Source of the DNA: Segetibacter sp.
GTDB taxonomy: Bacteria; Bacteroidota; Bacteroidia; Chitinophagales; Chitinophagaceae
DNA: 52,488 nucleotides
Assembly: GCA_028288485.1 (NCBI GenBank)
Contig: JAQBNO010000062.1
Coordinates: 1-52,488, forward strand
Direction: 5' to 3'
A program made the translations under genes and the position numbers. Positions 1 through 9,829 of the stretch are shown here, piece after piece (positions within the stretch are counted from its first letter, which is position 1; each line of letters begins with the position of its first letter). The notes under the pieces are model-generated. The model saw nothing but the letters and a program-made list of their open reading frames with translations, was not told where the DNA came from and ran no database searches.

Positions 1-233
1 TTGACATTTCAACGGTCTTCACTTAGCAACAAGGTTATATTGCTCCAGTGTAGCAATATGAAGGTAGGACCAATGCAACATCGATAAATCGTACCGTACT
101 TACGCAACTATTGTTTCACAGCCAGGAGATAATTTTTTTCTTCCAATCTTCCACCAACTTAGAACCTATACAAGGCCTAATTTTCCGTCAACCACAATGG
201 TTGCAATAGTATGATGAAACTCTTTTAAAAACA

Positions 234-265
234 AAATAGCTGCGGGCAAAAGTCCGCAGCTATTT
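234..265 (-). terminator. Rho-independent terminator
   Basis: A perfect 12-bp inverted repeat (AAATAGCTGCGG / CCGCAGCTATTT) encloses an 8-nt loop. Read on the minus strand it is followed by TTTTGTTTTTAAAAG, so it fits termination of minus-strand transcription from the operon to its right. Confidence 0.75.
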
Positions 266-287
266 CAAGTATTTGTTTACGCGTTTT

Positions 288-593
288 TTAATCCTGGTTT
301 ATTTTTACTAGATATACGCTCATCTCTTTCGGCACGTCGCTAATATCAATAATTTGTAAAGCGGGAGTGTTTGTGCTTAAAGCTGTAGGTTTTGATAAAG
401 TTTCATTAACATCAAGTGTCTCCGGTTTCGGTATTTTAATTTGTTCCAGGGAAGTTGTTTCAATCAATTTCCCCCGGTGCTGCTGCGCTGCGCCAAAAAG
501 TAGGCCACTGTTGCCAGGAAAAGATAAAGAACAAGCGAGTGACATCACCAAAGGGATCCGTTCGGACAACCGGAGCTGCACAAAGAACTGCAC
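288..593 (-). CDS. hypothetical short protein, doubtful
   Basis: A 101-codon open frame that ends just before a strong minus-strand terminator, which argues that something here is transcribed. I recognise no family. The N-terminal half (residues 10-40) is odd: it reads through AACAAGCGAGTGACATCACC (about 530-549), which resembles the dispersed intergenic repeat of this window, so that half may not be protein-coding. The C-terminal half (from about residue 60) has normal-looking composition. It could be the tail of a decayed gene fused in frame to repeat DNA. Confidence 0.3.
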   Translation of the reverse strand: MQFFVQLRLSERIPLVMSLACSLSFPGNSGLLFGAAQQHRGKLIETTSLEQIKIPKPETLDVNETLSKPTALSTNTPALQIIDISDVPKEMSVYLVKINQD

Positions 594-642
594 TTGATTA
601 ACCAGAAAAACAACAGCTAATCATTGCTATTAAAAGCAATAC

Positions 643-2574
643 TTACCACGTTGCATATTTATTTTTCCAGATAATACCGTTTTTACTTTCATACTTTTCG
701 ATGCTTCCATTTTCGAATAGCTCAACAAGTATTTTAGACGCATATTCTTTTGTATTATTACTTAAGAACGAGAACTCTTTTTCTGTCATAGTCGGAAAAT
801 GAGTAAACAGGTTTTTAGGAGTAGTATTAATTTCTTCTTTCCTCGCTCCAGGAGCTAACTTGAAAATAATTTCCTCGAACTTTTCGTAAGGCTGATATCC
901 TTTAATGGTAAAACGTTTGCCTGTGCCATCGCTGAAAAATAGTGTCGGGAAACCCGTCACTCCGAGCTTTGAAGCTAATATCAGATCGTCGCGAAATAGA
1001 TCCTTTGCTTTTCCTTCAACATCTCTTAAAAGCCTGGCAGAGTCAAGGCCAACTTCAAAGGCGGCTTTTTGAAGAAAATCCCATCTGATGATGTTCTTTT
1101 TCTCGAGAAAAACCATTTCTTTAATTCGTCTTAAAAATAAGATGGCAGTATTTGTATCCTGGATTTGTGCAGCCTTAAAAGCAATAGAAGGGGGATACGA
1201 AGAAGCCAAAGGATCTTCTATCCATACATCTCCATCTAAAGGCATTTCATAGAAAGAACAAACTTCTTCCCAATGCTTTGCGGCATCACTTGGGTTACTT
1301 ATTTTACCCTTATTATAATCCTCCCATGAAGGTAATAGTCCTCCCATTCGGTATTCAACATTCAGGTATTTTCCATATTCCAAATTCAGCCTTCTTAATA
1401 AGGGTTGAATAATCCAACAGGTTGAGCAAATAGGATCGGTAAAATAGGTTACCTCAATCTCTTTCCTTTTTGCCGCCCCATTTACACTTTTTTTAGAGAT
1501 GAGTGGTACGGGAATATCGTCGTCGCTGTGCAGTTGCGGGGTGAGGAATAACTTCTGCAATTCGCGTCCTAAATTAATGTGTTGCGAGATCTGCTCGGCT
1601 CTTAACTGGTAATAGTTTTCGAAGGCTTTTTTGTAATCGCCCGAATTCTCTATGCAATCAGCCAACACTTTCGCATCTGAAATCGCATTGGTAGTACCCG
1701 CACTTGAGAACGGCAGGGTTAAATGGGCTGCATCACCAATCAAAGCAACATTTTCGTGATGAAAAGATGATAGCAAATCAAAGTCGCGTGTGTTCCAGAT
1801 ATAACTTGTAGAAAAATCGTTTGTTTCGAGGATCTCTGCTACTACCGGGGGAAAATTAAGCAATTGCCTTTTACAAAATGCTTCCAATACCGTTGGCGTA
1901 TTAACGGTTAAGTCCGACTCCGCAGGATCATACTGCATGAACCAAACGAATTCCGTTTCTGACGTTGGAATAAATCCAAATGCAAGGCCCTTTGTTTCGT
2001 GTTGAAACTTTGTAAAAATACTTGAATATTTTTTAACCACTTGTTCGTTGTGCGAAACTCCAACCACCTCTTTAACTCTAACGGGGTTAGTTTTTACCTT
2101 TCCGAATATTGCCTCTCTCACCTTCGAGTTTCCACCATCTGCGCCAATAAAAATATCTCCGTATTCCACGTCTCCGTTTAAGAAGGCTGCGGCAACGACT
2201 TTTTCACTTTCATAAATAAAATGAGAAAACTCACGCCCCTCTTTTATGATCCCTTTTTTATCTAAAGAATATAAAAAACGGATAACATCGCATCTTTTAA
2301 AACACTGCCAGTTACTCAGGCGTAGATGTTTTATTTCTTTTCCTTCGGGTCTCTTTAACCTGAATGTATCTACAACTTTCCCCTGGAAAGCTTCTTTTTC
2401 GTTCTCGCGGAGTTGGTTCAAAATTGAAAGCCCATCGAGATGCATTAGGAAAGCATGGCCATGTATTGGCATTCCAACTGACCTTTCGTTTATTACCACT
2501 TCCATGTCTTTTTTATTCAAAGAAGCTCCTAATGTTAACCCTGCTATTCCTCCACCAATAATTACGACTTTCAT
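643..2574 (-). CDS. FAD-dependent monooxygenase fused to a DsbA/FrnE-like thiol oxidoreductase
   Basis: 643 residues with two enzymes in one chain. Residues 1 to about 365 form a PHBH/Tet(X)-type flavoprotein monooxygenase: the Rossmann GGGIAG sits at residues 7-12 and the second FAD motif GDAAH starts at G280. Residues about 370-600 are a DsbA-family thioredoxin fold (FrnE/SpxH-like): a CSTC redox motif at C383-C386 and a cis-proline in GFPT at about P543. Typical monooxygenases of this class end near 380-400 residues, so the C-terminal domain is an addition rather than a variant tail. The start overlaps the aminotransferase stop as ATGA, implying translational coupling. The substrate is unknown. 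A hydroxylating or antibiotic-inactivating role is possible but is inference; the domain assignments are firm. Confidence 0.85.
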   Translation of the reverse strand: MKVVIIGGGIAGLTLGASLNKKDMEVVINERSVGMPIHGHAFLMHLDGLSILNQLRENEKEAFQGKVVDTFRLKRPEGKEIKHLRLSNWQCFKRCDVIRFLYSLDKKGIIKEGREFSHFIYESEKVVAAAFLNGDVEYGDIFIGADGGNSKVREAIFGKVKTNPVRVKEVVGVSHNEQVVKKYSSIFTKFQHETKGLAFGFIPTSETEFVWFMQYDPAESDLTVNTPTVLEAFCKRQLLNFPPVVAEILETNDFSTSYIWNTRDFDLLSSFHHENVALIGDAAHLTLPFSSAGTTNAISDAKVLADCIENSGDYKKAFENYYQLRAEQISQHINLGRELQKLFLTPQLHSDDDIPVPLISKKSVNGAAKRKEIEVTYFTDPICSTCWIIQPLLRRLNLEYGKYLNVEYRMGGLLPSWEDYNKGKISNPSDAAKHWEEVCSFYEMPLDGDVWIEDPLASSYPPSIAFKAAQIQDTNTAILFLRRIKEMVFLEKKNIIRWDFLQKAAFEVGLDSARLLRDVEGKAKDLFRDDLILASKLGVTGFPTLFFSDGTGKRFTIKGYQPYEKFEEIIFKLAPGARKEEINTTPKNLFTHFPTMTEKEFSFLSNNTKEYASKILVELFENGSIEKYESKNGIIWKNKYATW

Positions 2575-3770
2575 TTTGTATTTATAACGTTTTTAATTCT
2601 ATGTAATGCGTCTTGTAAGATTTCTTCTGATGTTGCAAAGCTGATACGGATATGGTCTTTTGCCCCTTCACCAAACCATTCTTTTAAACCAGGAACAACG
2701 GCAACTTTTGCTGTTTCCAACAACAATTCCTGCATCTCTTTACTCGTTTTACCGGTAGCGGAAATATTTGTAAAAGCAACATAACATCCCTCGGGAGGAA
2801 TGCATTTAAAACCTTCAAATGAGTTTAATTCTTTTAAGCATAAGTCTCTCATGGCCTGCAAGTGGATCAAAAAATCGTTTAGCCAGTATTCGCAGTGAGT
2901 TAGTGCAGTGGTTGCAGCTACCTGCGAAATAACATTCGCTCCGTGTATGGTGGAATGATGAAGCGAGACTTCCATCAATCGTTTAAAATGATCAGTATTA
3001 GAAGCCATAACAGCACCAATGCGTAAACCAGCCAAACCATAAGATTTGCTAAAGCCGGTTATAGTAACGGTCCGGTTCCTTGTTTCTTCGTTTATTGATG
3101 CGATGCTCGTAAAAGTATTTGGAGAATAAACAATATCACTCCAGATCTCATCTGATAATATAACGAGGTTGTGTTTGCACGCTATCCTGCCAAATTCGAG
3201 TAGCTCATCTTTTGTAAATACTTTACCTGTTGGGTTTAAAGGATTACACAAGCAAATAAGCCGCGTATTTTTTGTAATCAGGTTTTCTAATTGTTCAAAG
3301 TTTACCGGCAACATTCCAGCCGGAATTTGAAAGGGGACCGCTACACCTCCTACTGCTTCAACTGAGTACCGGAAGAGAAAGTCTACAGGGTCGAAAATAA
3401 TTGCTTCATCACCCGCAGATAAAAAGGCTTTACAGGTTAAATAGATTCCAAAAGCAGCACTATCAACAGGAAAAATTAATCCAGGTAAAGCAGGAATATT
3501 TCGTTTTTTCTGGAAGTATGCAGCCATACTTTCTTTAAATTCCGGAAGACCTTCCGCCGGTCCGTAAGACAAATATCGATCTTTGGTAAAACTGCAAATA
3601 GCTTCCGCAATTTCAGGAGCACAACGAAAATCAGGGTCTGCAGCAGTTAATGGAATTACTCCATCGGCTACTGTAGCCCATCGTAGATTATAAGCTCTTT
3701 TTTTAAGGATCTCTAGATTAACTGAATCGTTGCTAAACATATTTACAGCTTTGGCCACCAGTGGGGCCAT
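2571..3770 (-). CDS. PLP-dependent class I/II aminotransferase
   Basis: A 399-residue fold-type I aminotransferase of normal length. The substrate-strand motif NPxNPTG is present, followed by SDEIW (the PLP-ring Asp) and GFSKSYGLAGLRIG, with the Schiff-base lysine at K242. It probably transaminates an amino acid or acts as a MalY/PatB-like beta-lyase; sequence alone does not decide. It begins 27 bp after the response-regulator stop and overlaps the next gene by 4 nt (ATGA), so it belongs to the same minus-strand operon. An AGGAA stretch about 10 nt upstream supports the first ATG. The tight pairing with the monooxygenase fusion suggests that both act on one amino-acid-derived substrate (inference). 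Confidence 0.88.
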   Translation of the reverse strand: MAPLVAKAVNMFSNDSVNLEILKKRAYNLRWATVADGVIPLTAADPDFRCAPEIAEAICSFTKDRYLSYGPAEGLPEFKESMAAYFQKKRNIPALPGLIFPVDSAAFGIYLTCKAFLSAGDEAIIFDPVDFLFRYSVEAVGGVAVPFQIPAGMLPVNFEQLENLITKNTRLICLCNPLNPTGKVFTKDELLEFGRIACKHNLVILSDEIWSDIVYSPNTFTSIASINEETRNRTVTITGFSKSYGLAGLRIGAVMASNTDHFKRLMEVSLHHSTIHGANVISQVAATTALTHCEYWLNDFLIHLQAMRDLCLKELNSFEGFKCIPPEGCYVAFTNISATGKTSKEMQELLLETAKVAVVPGLKEWFGEGAKDHIRISFATSEEILQDALHRIKNVINTK

Positions 3771-3797
3771 TTATTATTCCTGGTAATCCCAATTCTA

Positions 3798-4205
3798 TTA
3801 TTGCGGTTGGTTAAAAGTTTGAAACAACTCAATAATTTTTTCTTTAACTACAGGTTTTATTATAAAGTCAGACACTACCGAAATGTTTTTTGCTCTTTCA
3901 ATATCGTGCGGCGATATCGAAGAAGACACCAGGTAGAGGATCACTTTTTTTTCTATCTTAGGTTTCAATAAAATGAACTCTTCGAGAAATTCCCAGCCGT
4001 CCATTATAGGCATGCTCAGGTCAAGGCAAATAATGTCGGGTAATAGTTCAATAGTTTGTGATGCTTCTCTTAAATAATCAATTGCCTCCTCTCCATCGCC
4101 AAATACCCTAACCTCGGTTTTTATGCCGGTTGACTCAATAGTTTTCTTTGTTAGGAAAACAAAGATTTGATCATCATCTATCAGAAAAATTTTTATTGGA
4201 GGCAT
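3798..4205 (-). CDS. single-domain response regulator (CheY-like)
   Basis: A 135-residue receiver domain with no output domain. The acidic pocket is D10-D11-D12, the phosphoacceptor is D62 (in LDLSMPIMDGW), and the conserved lysine is K117 (IIKP). Its ATG overlaps the kinase stop by one base (TAATG), so the two are translationally coupled and almost certainly form a phosphorelay pair. With no DNA-binding domain, it must signal by protein contact or pass phosphate onward. Confidence 0.93.
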   Translation of the reverse strand: MPPIKIFLIDDDQIFVFLTKKTIESTGIKTEVRVFGDGEEAIDYLREASQTIELLPDIICLDLSMPIMDGWEFLEEFILLKPKIEKKVILYLVSSSISPHDIERAKNISVVSDFIIKPVVKEKIIELFQTFNQPQ

Positions 4206-6247
4206 TAAATTTGATTTTTGAATTCAATAAAAAATGTAGAGCCTACATCAGGAGTGCTGTCAACCCATATAGTTCCTCCCATGGCGTCGACTTGTGTTTT
4301 CGTCATATACAAACCAAATCCTTTTGCATTAGGATTTCGATGAAATACTTTTCCTATCTTGAAAAAGTTGTGTTTGTTTTTTGCCATGTCGATGCCTAAG
4401 CCGTTATCGTTTACTGAAAAAATGATATTTCCGTTTACCTTTTTGGTTTTAAGTTTAATAATGGGTTTCCTTGCGGGAGATTGATATTTTAAAGCGTTGC
4501 TGATGAGGTTGTGAAATATGCTGTATAAATATTTCGGGGGATAATGTATTACCGGTGCCGCTTCAAAGTCAACTTCAATTACTGCTTCTGATGCTTTTAT
4601 TTCCAGTTCTAAACCTTCGATCGTTCTTTTCAGGCAATCGTCTAACACGATATTTTCTGATTCTATTTCCAGGTCGTGTTTTATTTGAATAGATTCTACC
4701 AGTTCGTTAAAAGTAGTATGAAGGTTTTCAATAACGGGATTGAGCATCGTTATCATTACCTTTTGTTCTGCGGCGTCGTCACTCTCTTCAATGAACTTTA
4801 CAAGCATCGACATATTAACCAATGGAGCCCGAAGGTTATGCGAAACGATATTGCAGAAATCGACCAGCTGTTTGTTTTGACTCGAAAGCTGGTTTACCAG
4901 GACTGTTTGTTTTTCTTCCATTAACTTACGTTCGGTGATATCGGTAATATCAATACCAAACCCGATAACCATCGTTAATTCTCCTTCCTCGTCGAGTACC
5001 GGAAATAGCCTGCGTAAATGTGTAATTGTATTTCCGTCTGCATCTTTCAAACTATCTTCCCATCGTATTTCCTTTTTAGAATTTTTTACTTCTAAAAATT
5101 TCTCTCTTCGCATTTCTGCAATCGACTTATCCCGGTTTCTGAATTCTGCATATTCAAAGTCGTCCTTCCCGATTATGTACTTACGCAATTCTTCATTTTT
5201 AATTGCGCCGGGGTTAACGAACAGGTATTTGTGCTGCGGATCAAAAACGGCGATGTCTGTAGGAATTTTATTTAAGATGCTTTCGTAAAATTCTTTCTGC
5301 TTATCAAGCTTCGACCTTATCAACTTGCGGTCAGTAATATCTCTTATAAAACAGATAAAAAAAAGCTCGCCTTTTACAGTAGATGAAGAAATGCCTAAGG
5401 CTATATCAATCTCAACATTGTCTTTACAAATAGCAGAAATTTCGATTGTTCTATTTAATATTTCTTCTTCACCTGTTTGCTCGTACTGCTTTATCTTTTT
5501 CCAGTGCTCTTCACGAAAACGCTCGGCAATGATCGTATCATGAAAGCATTTTCCAATGGCATCTTCTGTTGTCCAGCCAAAAATAGTTTCAGCTTTTTCA
5601 TTCAACTGAAGAATGACACCGCGGCTGTTTGTTACAACAACTGCATCGAAGCCGTTATGAAAAATAGCTTCTTTTCGTGCCGAAATACTTTTATCATCCT
5701 GTTCTTTTAACCGGTGTAAACGTAGTTTGAGCAGCTTTTCACATTGCCTGCCGAGAGTGCGGAGCGCAGCGAGTTGTTTTGTCGAAAGCGTTCTCTCTTT
5801 GTGGTCCATTACGCATAAATGTCCAACTGTAAGGCCTTCCTCTGTTTTTAAAGGTAAAGCGACAAAAAAGCGAATTCGTGGTTTGCCGGTAACTAACGGG
5901 TTATTGTGAAAACGCTCATCCGCATGGGTGTCTGTTACAATTGTTAAGTTGTCCTCCTGCGAATGGTTTTCAAAAAACACTAATTCCCTCGGGATCTCTA
6001 TAGTGTCTACCCCGAATTTTGCTTTTACCCACCATCTTTTCTTATCAAGGAAAGCAATAATCGAAATGGGTGTATCACAAATTTGGGCAACGAGTTCGAC
6101 TATGTCGTCAAACTCTTCTTCAGGTGCTGAATCAATTATTTGTAGCTGCTTTAAAGCTGCCAATCTCTCCCCTTCGTTTTTAGGAGCAGAGTATGCTTTA
6201 AATTTATTACAAACAGTAGAATGGTTAGTGGGTTCGTAAACACGCAT
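4205..6247 (-). CDS. cytoplasmic GAF-PAS-PAS sensor histidine kinase
   Basis: 680 residues with no transmembrane segment. Order: a GAF domain (about 30-180), two PAS domains with their C-terminal caps (about 190-310 and 320-440; 'RDITDRK' and 'DITDITERK' mark the PAC ends), a dimerisation/phosphoacceptor helix with H470 in VSHNLRAPL, then the HATPase_c domain with the N box (FHNLISNALKY), G1 (NDNGLGID) and G2 (GFGLYMTK). It is therefore a soluble kinase sensing an internal or diffusible cue, and the GAF domain may bind a small ligand. It is the first gene of the apparent operon HK - receiver - aminotransferase - monooxygenase fusion. Confidence 0.93.
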   Translation of the reverse strand: MRVYEPTNHSTVCNKFKAYSAPKNEGERLAALKQLQIIDSAPEEEFDDIVELVAQICDTPISIIAFLDKKRWWVKAKFGVDTIEIPRELVFFENHSQEDNLTIVTDTHADERFHNNPLVTGKPRIRFFVALPLKTEEGLTVGHLCVMDHKERTLSTKQLAALRTLGRQCEKLLKLRLHRLKEQDDKSISARKEAIFHNGFDAVVVTNSRGVILQLNEKAETIFGWTTEDAIGKCFHDTIIAERFREEHWKKIKQYEQTGEEEILNRTIEISAICKDNVEIDIALGISSSTVKGELFFICFIRDITDRKLIRSKLDKQKEFYESILNKIPTDIAVFDPQHKYLFVNPGAIKNEELRKYIIGKDDFEYAEFRNRDKSIAEMRREKFLEVKNSKKEIRWEDSLKDADGNTITHLRRLFPVLDEEGELTMVIGFGIDITDITERKLMEEKQTVLVNQLSSQNKQLVDFCNIVSHNLRAPLVNMSMLVKFIEESDDAAEQKVMITMLNPVIENLHTTFNELVESIQIKHDLEIESENIVLDDCLKRTIEGLELEIKASEAVIEVDFEAAPVIHYPPKYLYSIFHNLISNALKYQSPARKPIIKLKTKKVNGNIIFSVNDNGLGIDMAKNKHNFFKIGKVFHRNPNAKGFGLYMTKTQVDAMGGTIWVDSTPDVGSTFFIEFKNQI

Positions 6248-7078
6248 AACGTAGAAACGTAAAGAACGCTTGTTTATTATCTAATTAGTTGTAGGTACAA
6301 CTAATTTTGTTTTTACGCTGACCACAGGGGTGGTATAATCAAGATATACAAAAATTAAACGTTGTATTGGAGGAGTTGCAAACGAAGAACCTTCTGTTAT
6401 TAATAGGTGGTAGTTTAATGGGGCGATAAGAGTATGGAAAGAATAAACAGGTTTTTATTTGATCTGCTTTTTTACCGTCATAATCGTAGTGTTTGCTAGT
6501 AATACAATTCTAACCGCGAGTTATTATTTGGGATACCGACTTCTGGTTTTGGTGGCGTCATGTTGGCTGCGATGCACCCGAGCGATCACAAGTAGTTTTT
6601 TCGCAGCATCGTGGCAGTTAACCCCGAGCCTGTCGAAGGGTGGCAATCGCTTTAACTGTAACACAATTTACATCGGGAGGCTTTATTGTAAACACTTCTG
6701 AAAATGGCGACCAGCCTGTGTTAAGTTTTGTTTTATACATCTTATTCGTATTACTTCACCTTATTCTGCTCCCTGCATCGCTGTAAAAAGCGATAAAGCG
6801 CTTTTAGATTCAGTTTATACGTTGCCTATTTTATGCGGTTTTTAGCTACATATTTTTATTGTTGCGCTGTTTTTGTACTTCTTGGCCCACCAATAAAACA
6901 TCAGTATAAGTGTGCGACGCAACAGTGTTAAATCGTTATTCTATGCCGGGTTCAAAAATAGACTTCCATTTGCAAGGCATTATTTTCCGGCTAAATATTC
7001 CTTACCTATATGACGTCAATGACCGATATTTGCAGTCATTAAAATAACGGTTGTTATCACTGAAAAATATTCAACTAC
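6248..7078. other. long intergenic region without a convincing gene
   Basis: About 830 bp between the divergent kinase and sucA. No open frame has protein-like composition. It contains a fragment of the CGAGCCTGTCGAAGG-type repeat (about 6632-6648), a weak 7-bp hairpin (AAAAGCG/CGCTTTT, 6786-6805), and one copy of the window-wide GTGTGCGACGCAAC repeat (6903-6933). The sucA promoter should lie in the last 150 bp, but I cannot place a clean TAnnTTTG box there (the nearest, GATATTTG at about 7024-7031, has one mismatch). Confidence 0.5.
6903..6933 (+). repeat. dispersed short repeat, GTGCGACGCAAC variant
   Basis: AGTATAAGTGTGCGACGCAA followed by CAGTGTTAAAT. Same layout as the copies at 33045, 40508 and 47042. 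Confidence 0.6.
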
Positions 7079-9820
7079 ATGAAGGACTTTTCATACATCA
7101 CCAACTCGCACCCAAACTATATAGAGAGTTTATACAACGATTTTGTTGCCAATCCTGAAAGCGTAGACCCTGAAATGAGGAAGTTTTTTGAAGGATTTGA
7201 TTTTGCCGTCAGCAAAGTTGTTCCTCCAACAAATGGTGAAGCGGTAAATGGCAAACAGGTAGATGCACAAAGCCTGCAAAAGGAATTTAGCGTGTTCCAG
7301 TTAATTAGGGCTTATCGTAAAAAGGGACACCTGGTAGCTAAAACCAATCCCATCCGCGAAAGAAAGGACAGGAGGGCTAACCTCGCATTATCTAATTTTG
7401 GATTGACTGAAGCCGACTTGAACACCACTTTTGAAGCCGGCAAGTTTTTGGGCTTGCAAAGCGCTCCTTTAAAAGACATTATTTCGTTTTTGCAGAAATG
7501 TTATACCTCTTCGGTGGGGGTTGAGTTTTCGGGGCTGAACGACCAGGAAAAGATAGAATGGCTTGGAAACGAGGTTGAAAAAGAATTTCACAAACCTTTT
7601 ACTGCCGACGAGAAAAAGCGCATCCTGGAGAAACTTAACCAGGGTGTTATGTTCGAAAAATTTCTCCATACAAAATATATAGGTCAAAAGCGTTTTTCAC
7701 TCGAAGGTGGCGAAACGACTATTGCCGCATTGGATGCTATAATAAATACCGCTGCTGAATTTGGTGTACAGGAAGTAGTATTAGGAATGGCGCACCGGGG
7801 CCGCTTGAACGTGTTGGCAAACATTCTCGGAAAAACGTACGAACAGATCTTCACTGAATTTGAAGGAACCTCTGTACCTGATACAACAATGGGCAGTGGC
7901 GATGTAAAATATCATATGGGCTTTAGGGGTGAACATACTACTAAAGACGGTAAAAAAGTAAACCTGCAGTTGTGCCCCAACCCTTCGCATCTTGAGGCAG
8001 TTGACCCGGTAGTGATTGGTTTTGCAAGAAGCAAGGCCGACGTTATTTATGAAAGTGAGTACGATAAAATTTTACCGATACTTATACACGGCGATGCATC
8101 TGTTGCAGGCCAGGGAATTGTGTACGAGGTAGTGCAAATGAGTGGATTGAAAGGGTATTACACCGGTGGTACCATCCACTTTGTAATTAATAACCAGATT
8201 GGTTTTACCACCGATTTCGACGATGCACGTACTGCTGATTACTCAACGTCAGTGGCGGCAATGATACAGGCACCGGTATTACATGTTAACGGCGACGACC
8301 CCGAAGCCGTTGTAAAATGTGTAAATATTGCCACCCGCTACAGGCAGAAATTTAATGTGGACGTATTTATTGATATGGTTTGTTACCGTCGTCACGGTCA
8401 TAACGAAGGCGACGATCCAAAATACACCCAGCCCAGGTTATACGCGCTAATTGAAAAACATGCAAATCCACGTGAAGTATATAACCAGAAATTAATTGAG
8501 AGCGGATCAATAGATGCTGACCTGGCTAAGGAGATGGAGAAAAAGTTCTGGAGCGATCTGCAGGAAAGGCTTGATGACATTAAGCAACATCCATTGCCAT
8601 ATACGTATCAAAAACCGGAATTATGGTGGCAGAATTTGCGGAAGTCTACTAAAGATGATTTTGACAAATCACCGGTAACAGCGATTACCGAAGAGCAGTT
8701 TAAAACGGTTTTTGACAGCCTTATGCAGTGGCCCGAAGGATTTCAGCCGTTACGAAAAGTCGAAAAATTGTTGCAGGATAAAATAAAGCTTTTTGAAACT
8801 GAAAAGGCGGTGGACTGGGCAACCGGTGAGTTAATGGCTTACGGAACATTATTGCTTGACGGCCACGATGTAAGAATGAGTGGGCAGGATGTTCGCCGCG
8901 GTACTTTCTCTCATCGACATGCAGTGTTACGTGACGAAAATAACGATGAAAGTTATAACCGCCTTAGCCGCATTCCCGGTGCTGACGGAAAGTTTCGTAT
9001 CTACAATTCCTTCTTAAGTGAATTTGGCGTATTAGGTTTTGAGTATGGTTATTCCATCGCCAATCCAAATGCGCTTGTTTTGTGGGAAGCGCAATTCGGC
9101 GATTTCTTTAATACTGCCCAGGCTATGGTTGACCAGTTTATTTCAAGTGGTGAAACCAAGTGGAGGCAAATGAGTGGACTGGTCATGTTGTTGCCCCATG
9201 GCTATGAAGGGCAGGGGCCCGAGCACAGCAGTGCCCGCCTGGAACGTTTCCTTCAAATGTCTGCAGAGTTAAACTGGATTATTGCCGATATAACAACTGC
9301 TGCTAACTTTTTCCATTCATTGCGTCGACAACTTGCCTGGCCTTTCAGGAAGCCGATGGTTGTATTTACACCAAAAGCCAACCTCCGCCTTCCTGCCAGT
9401 TTTAGTAAAATGGATGAGTTCTTAAATGGAGGTTTTAAGGAGGTGATAGATGATAGTTTTGTACAGAATGCAGCCGAAGTAAAAAAGGTTTTGTTCTGTA
9501 GCGGAAAAATATATTTTGACCTTGCCGATCGCCAGCAAAAAGAAAACAGGCAGGATGTTGCCATTGTACGAGTAGAGCAGATCTATCCTTTACCTACCAG
9601 GCAACTGGAGCAGTTGTATCTTAAATACAGCAAGGCAATCTGGTTCTGGGTCCAGGAAGAACCATTGAATATGGGCGCTGCAAGCTTTTTGCAAATGAAT
9701 TTAAAAGGAATTAATTATGCAGTTATTACCCGCCCGCCAAGTGCTTCAACGGCTACAGGTTATTCAAAAGTGCATGCGCAGGAACAGGCAGAAATTATAA
9801 ATACAGCATTTACTATTTAA
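7079..9820 (+). CDS. sucA: 2-oxoglutarate dehydrogenase E1 component
   Basis: A 913-residue thiamine-diphosphate enzyme that decarboxylates 2-oxoglutarate and succinylates the lipoyl group of SucB in the TCA cycle. It has the N-terminal E1o segment (NPNYIESLY-type, then the ~40-residue E2-binding stretch), the AHRGRLNVLANI block, the TPP-binding HGDASVAGQG and GDDPEAV segments, INNQIGFTT, YRRHGHNEGDDP, and the C-terminal transketolase-like pyrimidine domain (GTFSHRHAV). Length matches the family. sucB follows on the same strand, but only after about 900 bp, which hold a dead toxin-antitoxin pair. Confidence 0.97.
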   Translation: MKDFSYITNSHPNYIESLYNDFVANPESVDPEMRKFFEGFDFAVSKVVPPTNGEAVNGKQVDAQSLQKEFSVFQLIRAYRKKGHLVAKTNPIRERKDRRANLALSNFGLTEADLNTTFEAGKFLGLQSAPLKDIISFLQKCYTSSVGVEFSGLNDQEKIEWLGNEVEKEFHKPFTADEKKRILEKLNQGVMFEKFLHTKYIGQKRFSLEGGETTIAALDAIINTAAEFGVQEVVLGMAHRGRLNVLANILGKTYEQIFTEFEGTSVPDTTMGSGDVKYHMGFRGEHTTKDGKKVNLQLCPNPSHLEAVDPVVIGFARSKADVIYESEYDKILPILIHGDASVAGQGIVYEVVQMSGLKGYYTGGTIHFVINNQIGFTTDFDDARTADYSTSVAAMIQAPVLHVNGDDPEAVVKCVNIATRYRQKFNVDVFIDMVCYRRHGHNEGDDPKYTQPRLYALIEKHANPREVYNQKLIESGSIDADLAKEMEKKFWSDLQERLDDIKQHPLPYTYQKPELWWQNLRKSTKDDFDKSPVTAITEEQFKTVFDSLMQWPEGFQPLRKVEKLLQDKIKLFETEKAVDWATGELMAYGTLLLDGHDVRMSGQDVRRGTFSHRHAVLRDENNDESYNRLSRIPGADGKFRIYNSFLSEFGVLGFEYGYSIANPNALVLWEAQFGDFFNTAQAMVDQFISSGETKWRQMSGLVMLLPHGYEGQGPEHSSARLERFLQMSAELNWIIADITTAANFFHSLRRQLAWPFRKPMVVFTPKANLRLPASFSKMDEFLNGGFKEVIDDSFVQNAAEVKKVLFCSGKIYFDLADRQQKENRQDVAIVRVEQIYPLPTRQLEQLYLKYSKAIWFWVQEEPLNMGAASFLQMNLKGINYAVITRPPSASTATGYSKVHAQEQAEIINTAFTI

Positions 9821-9829
9821 ATAATTACA

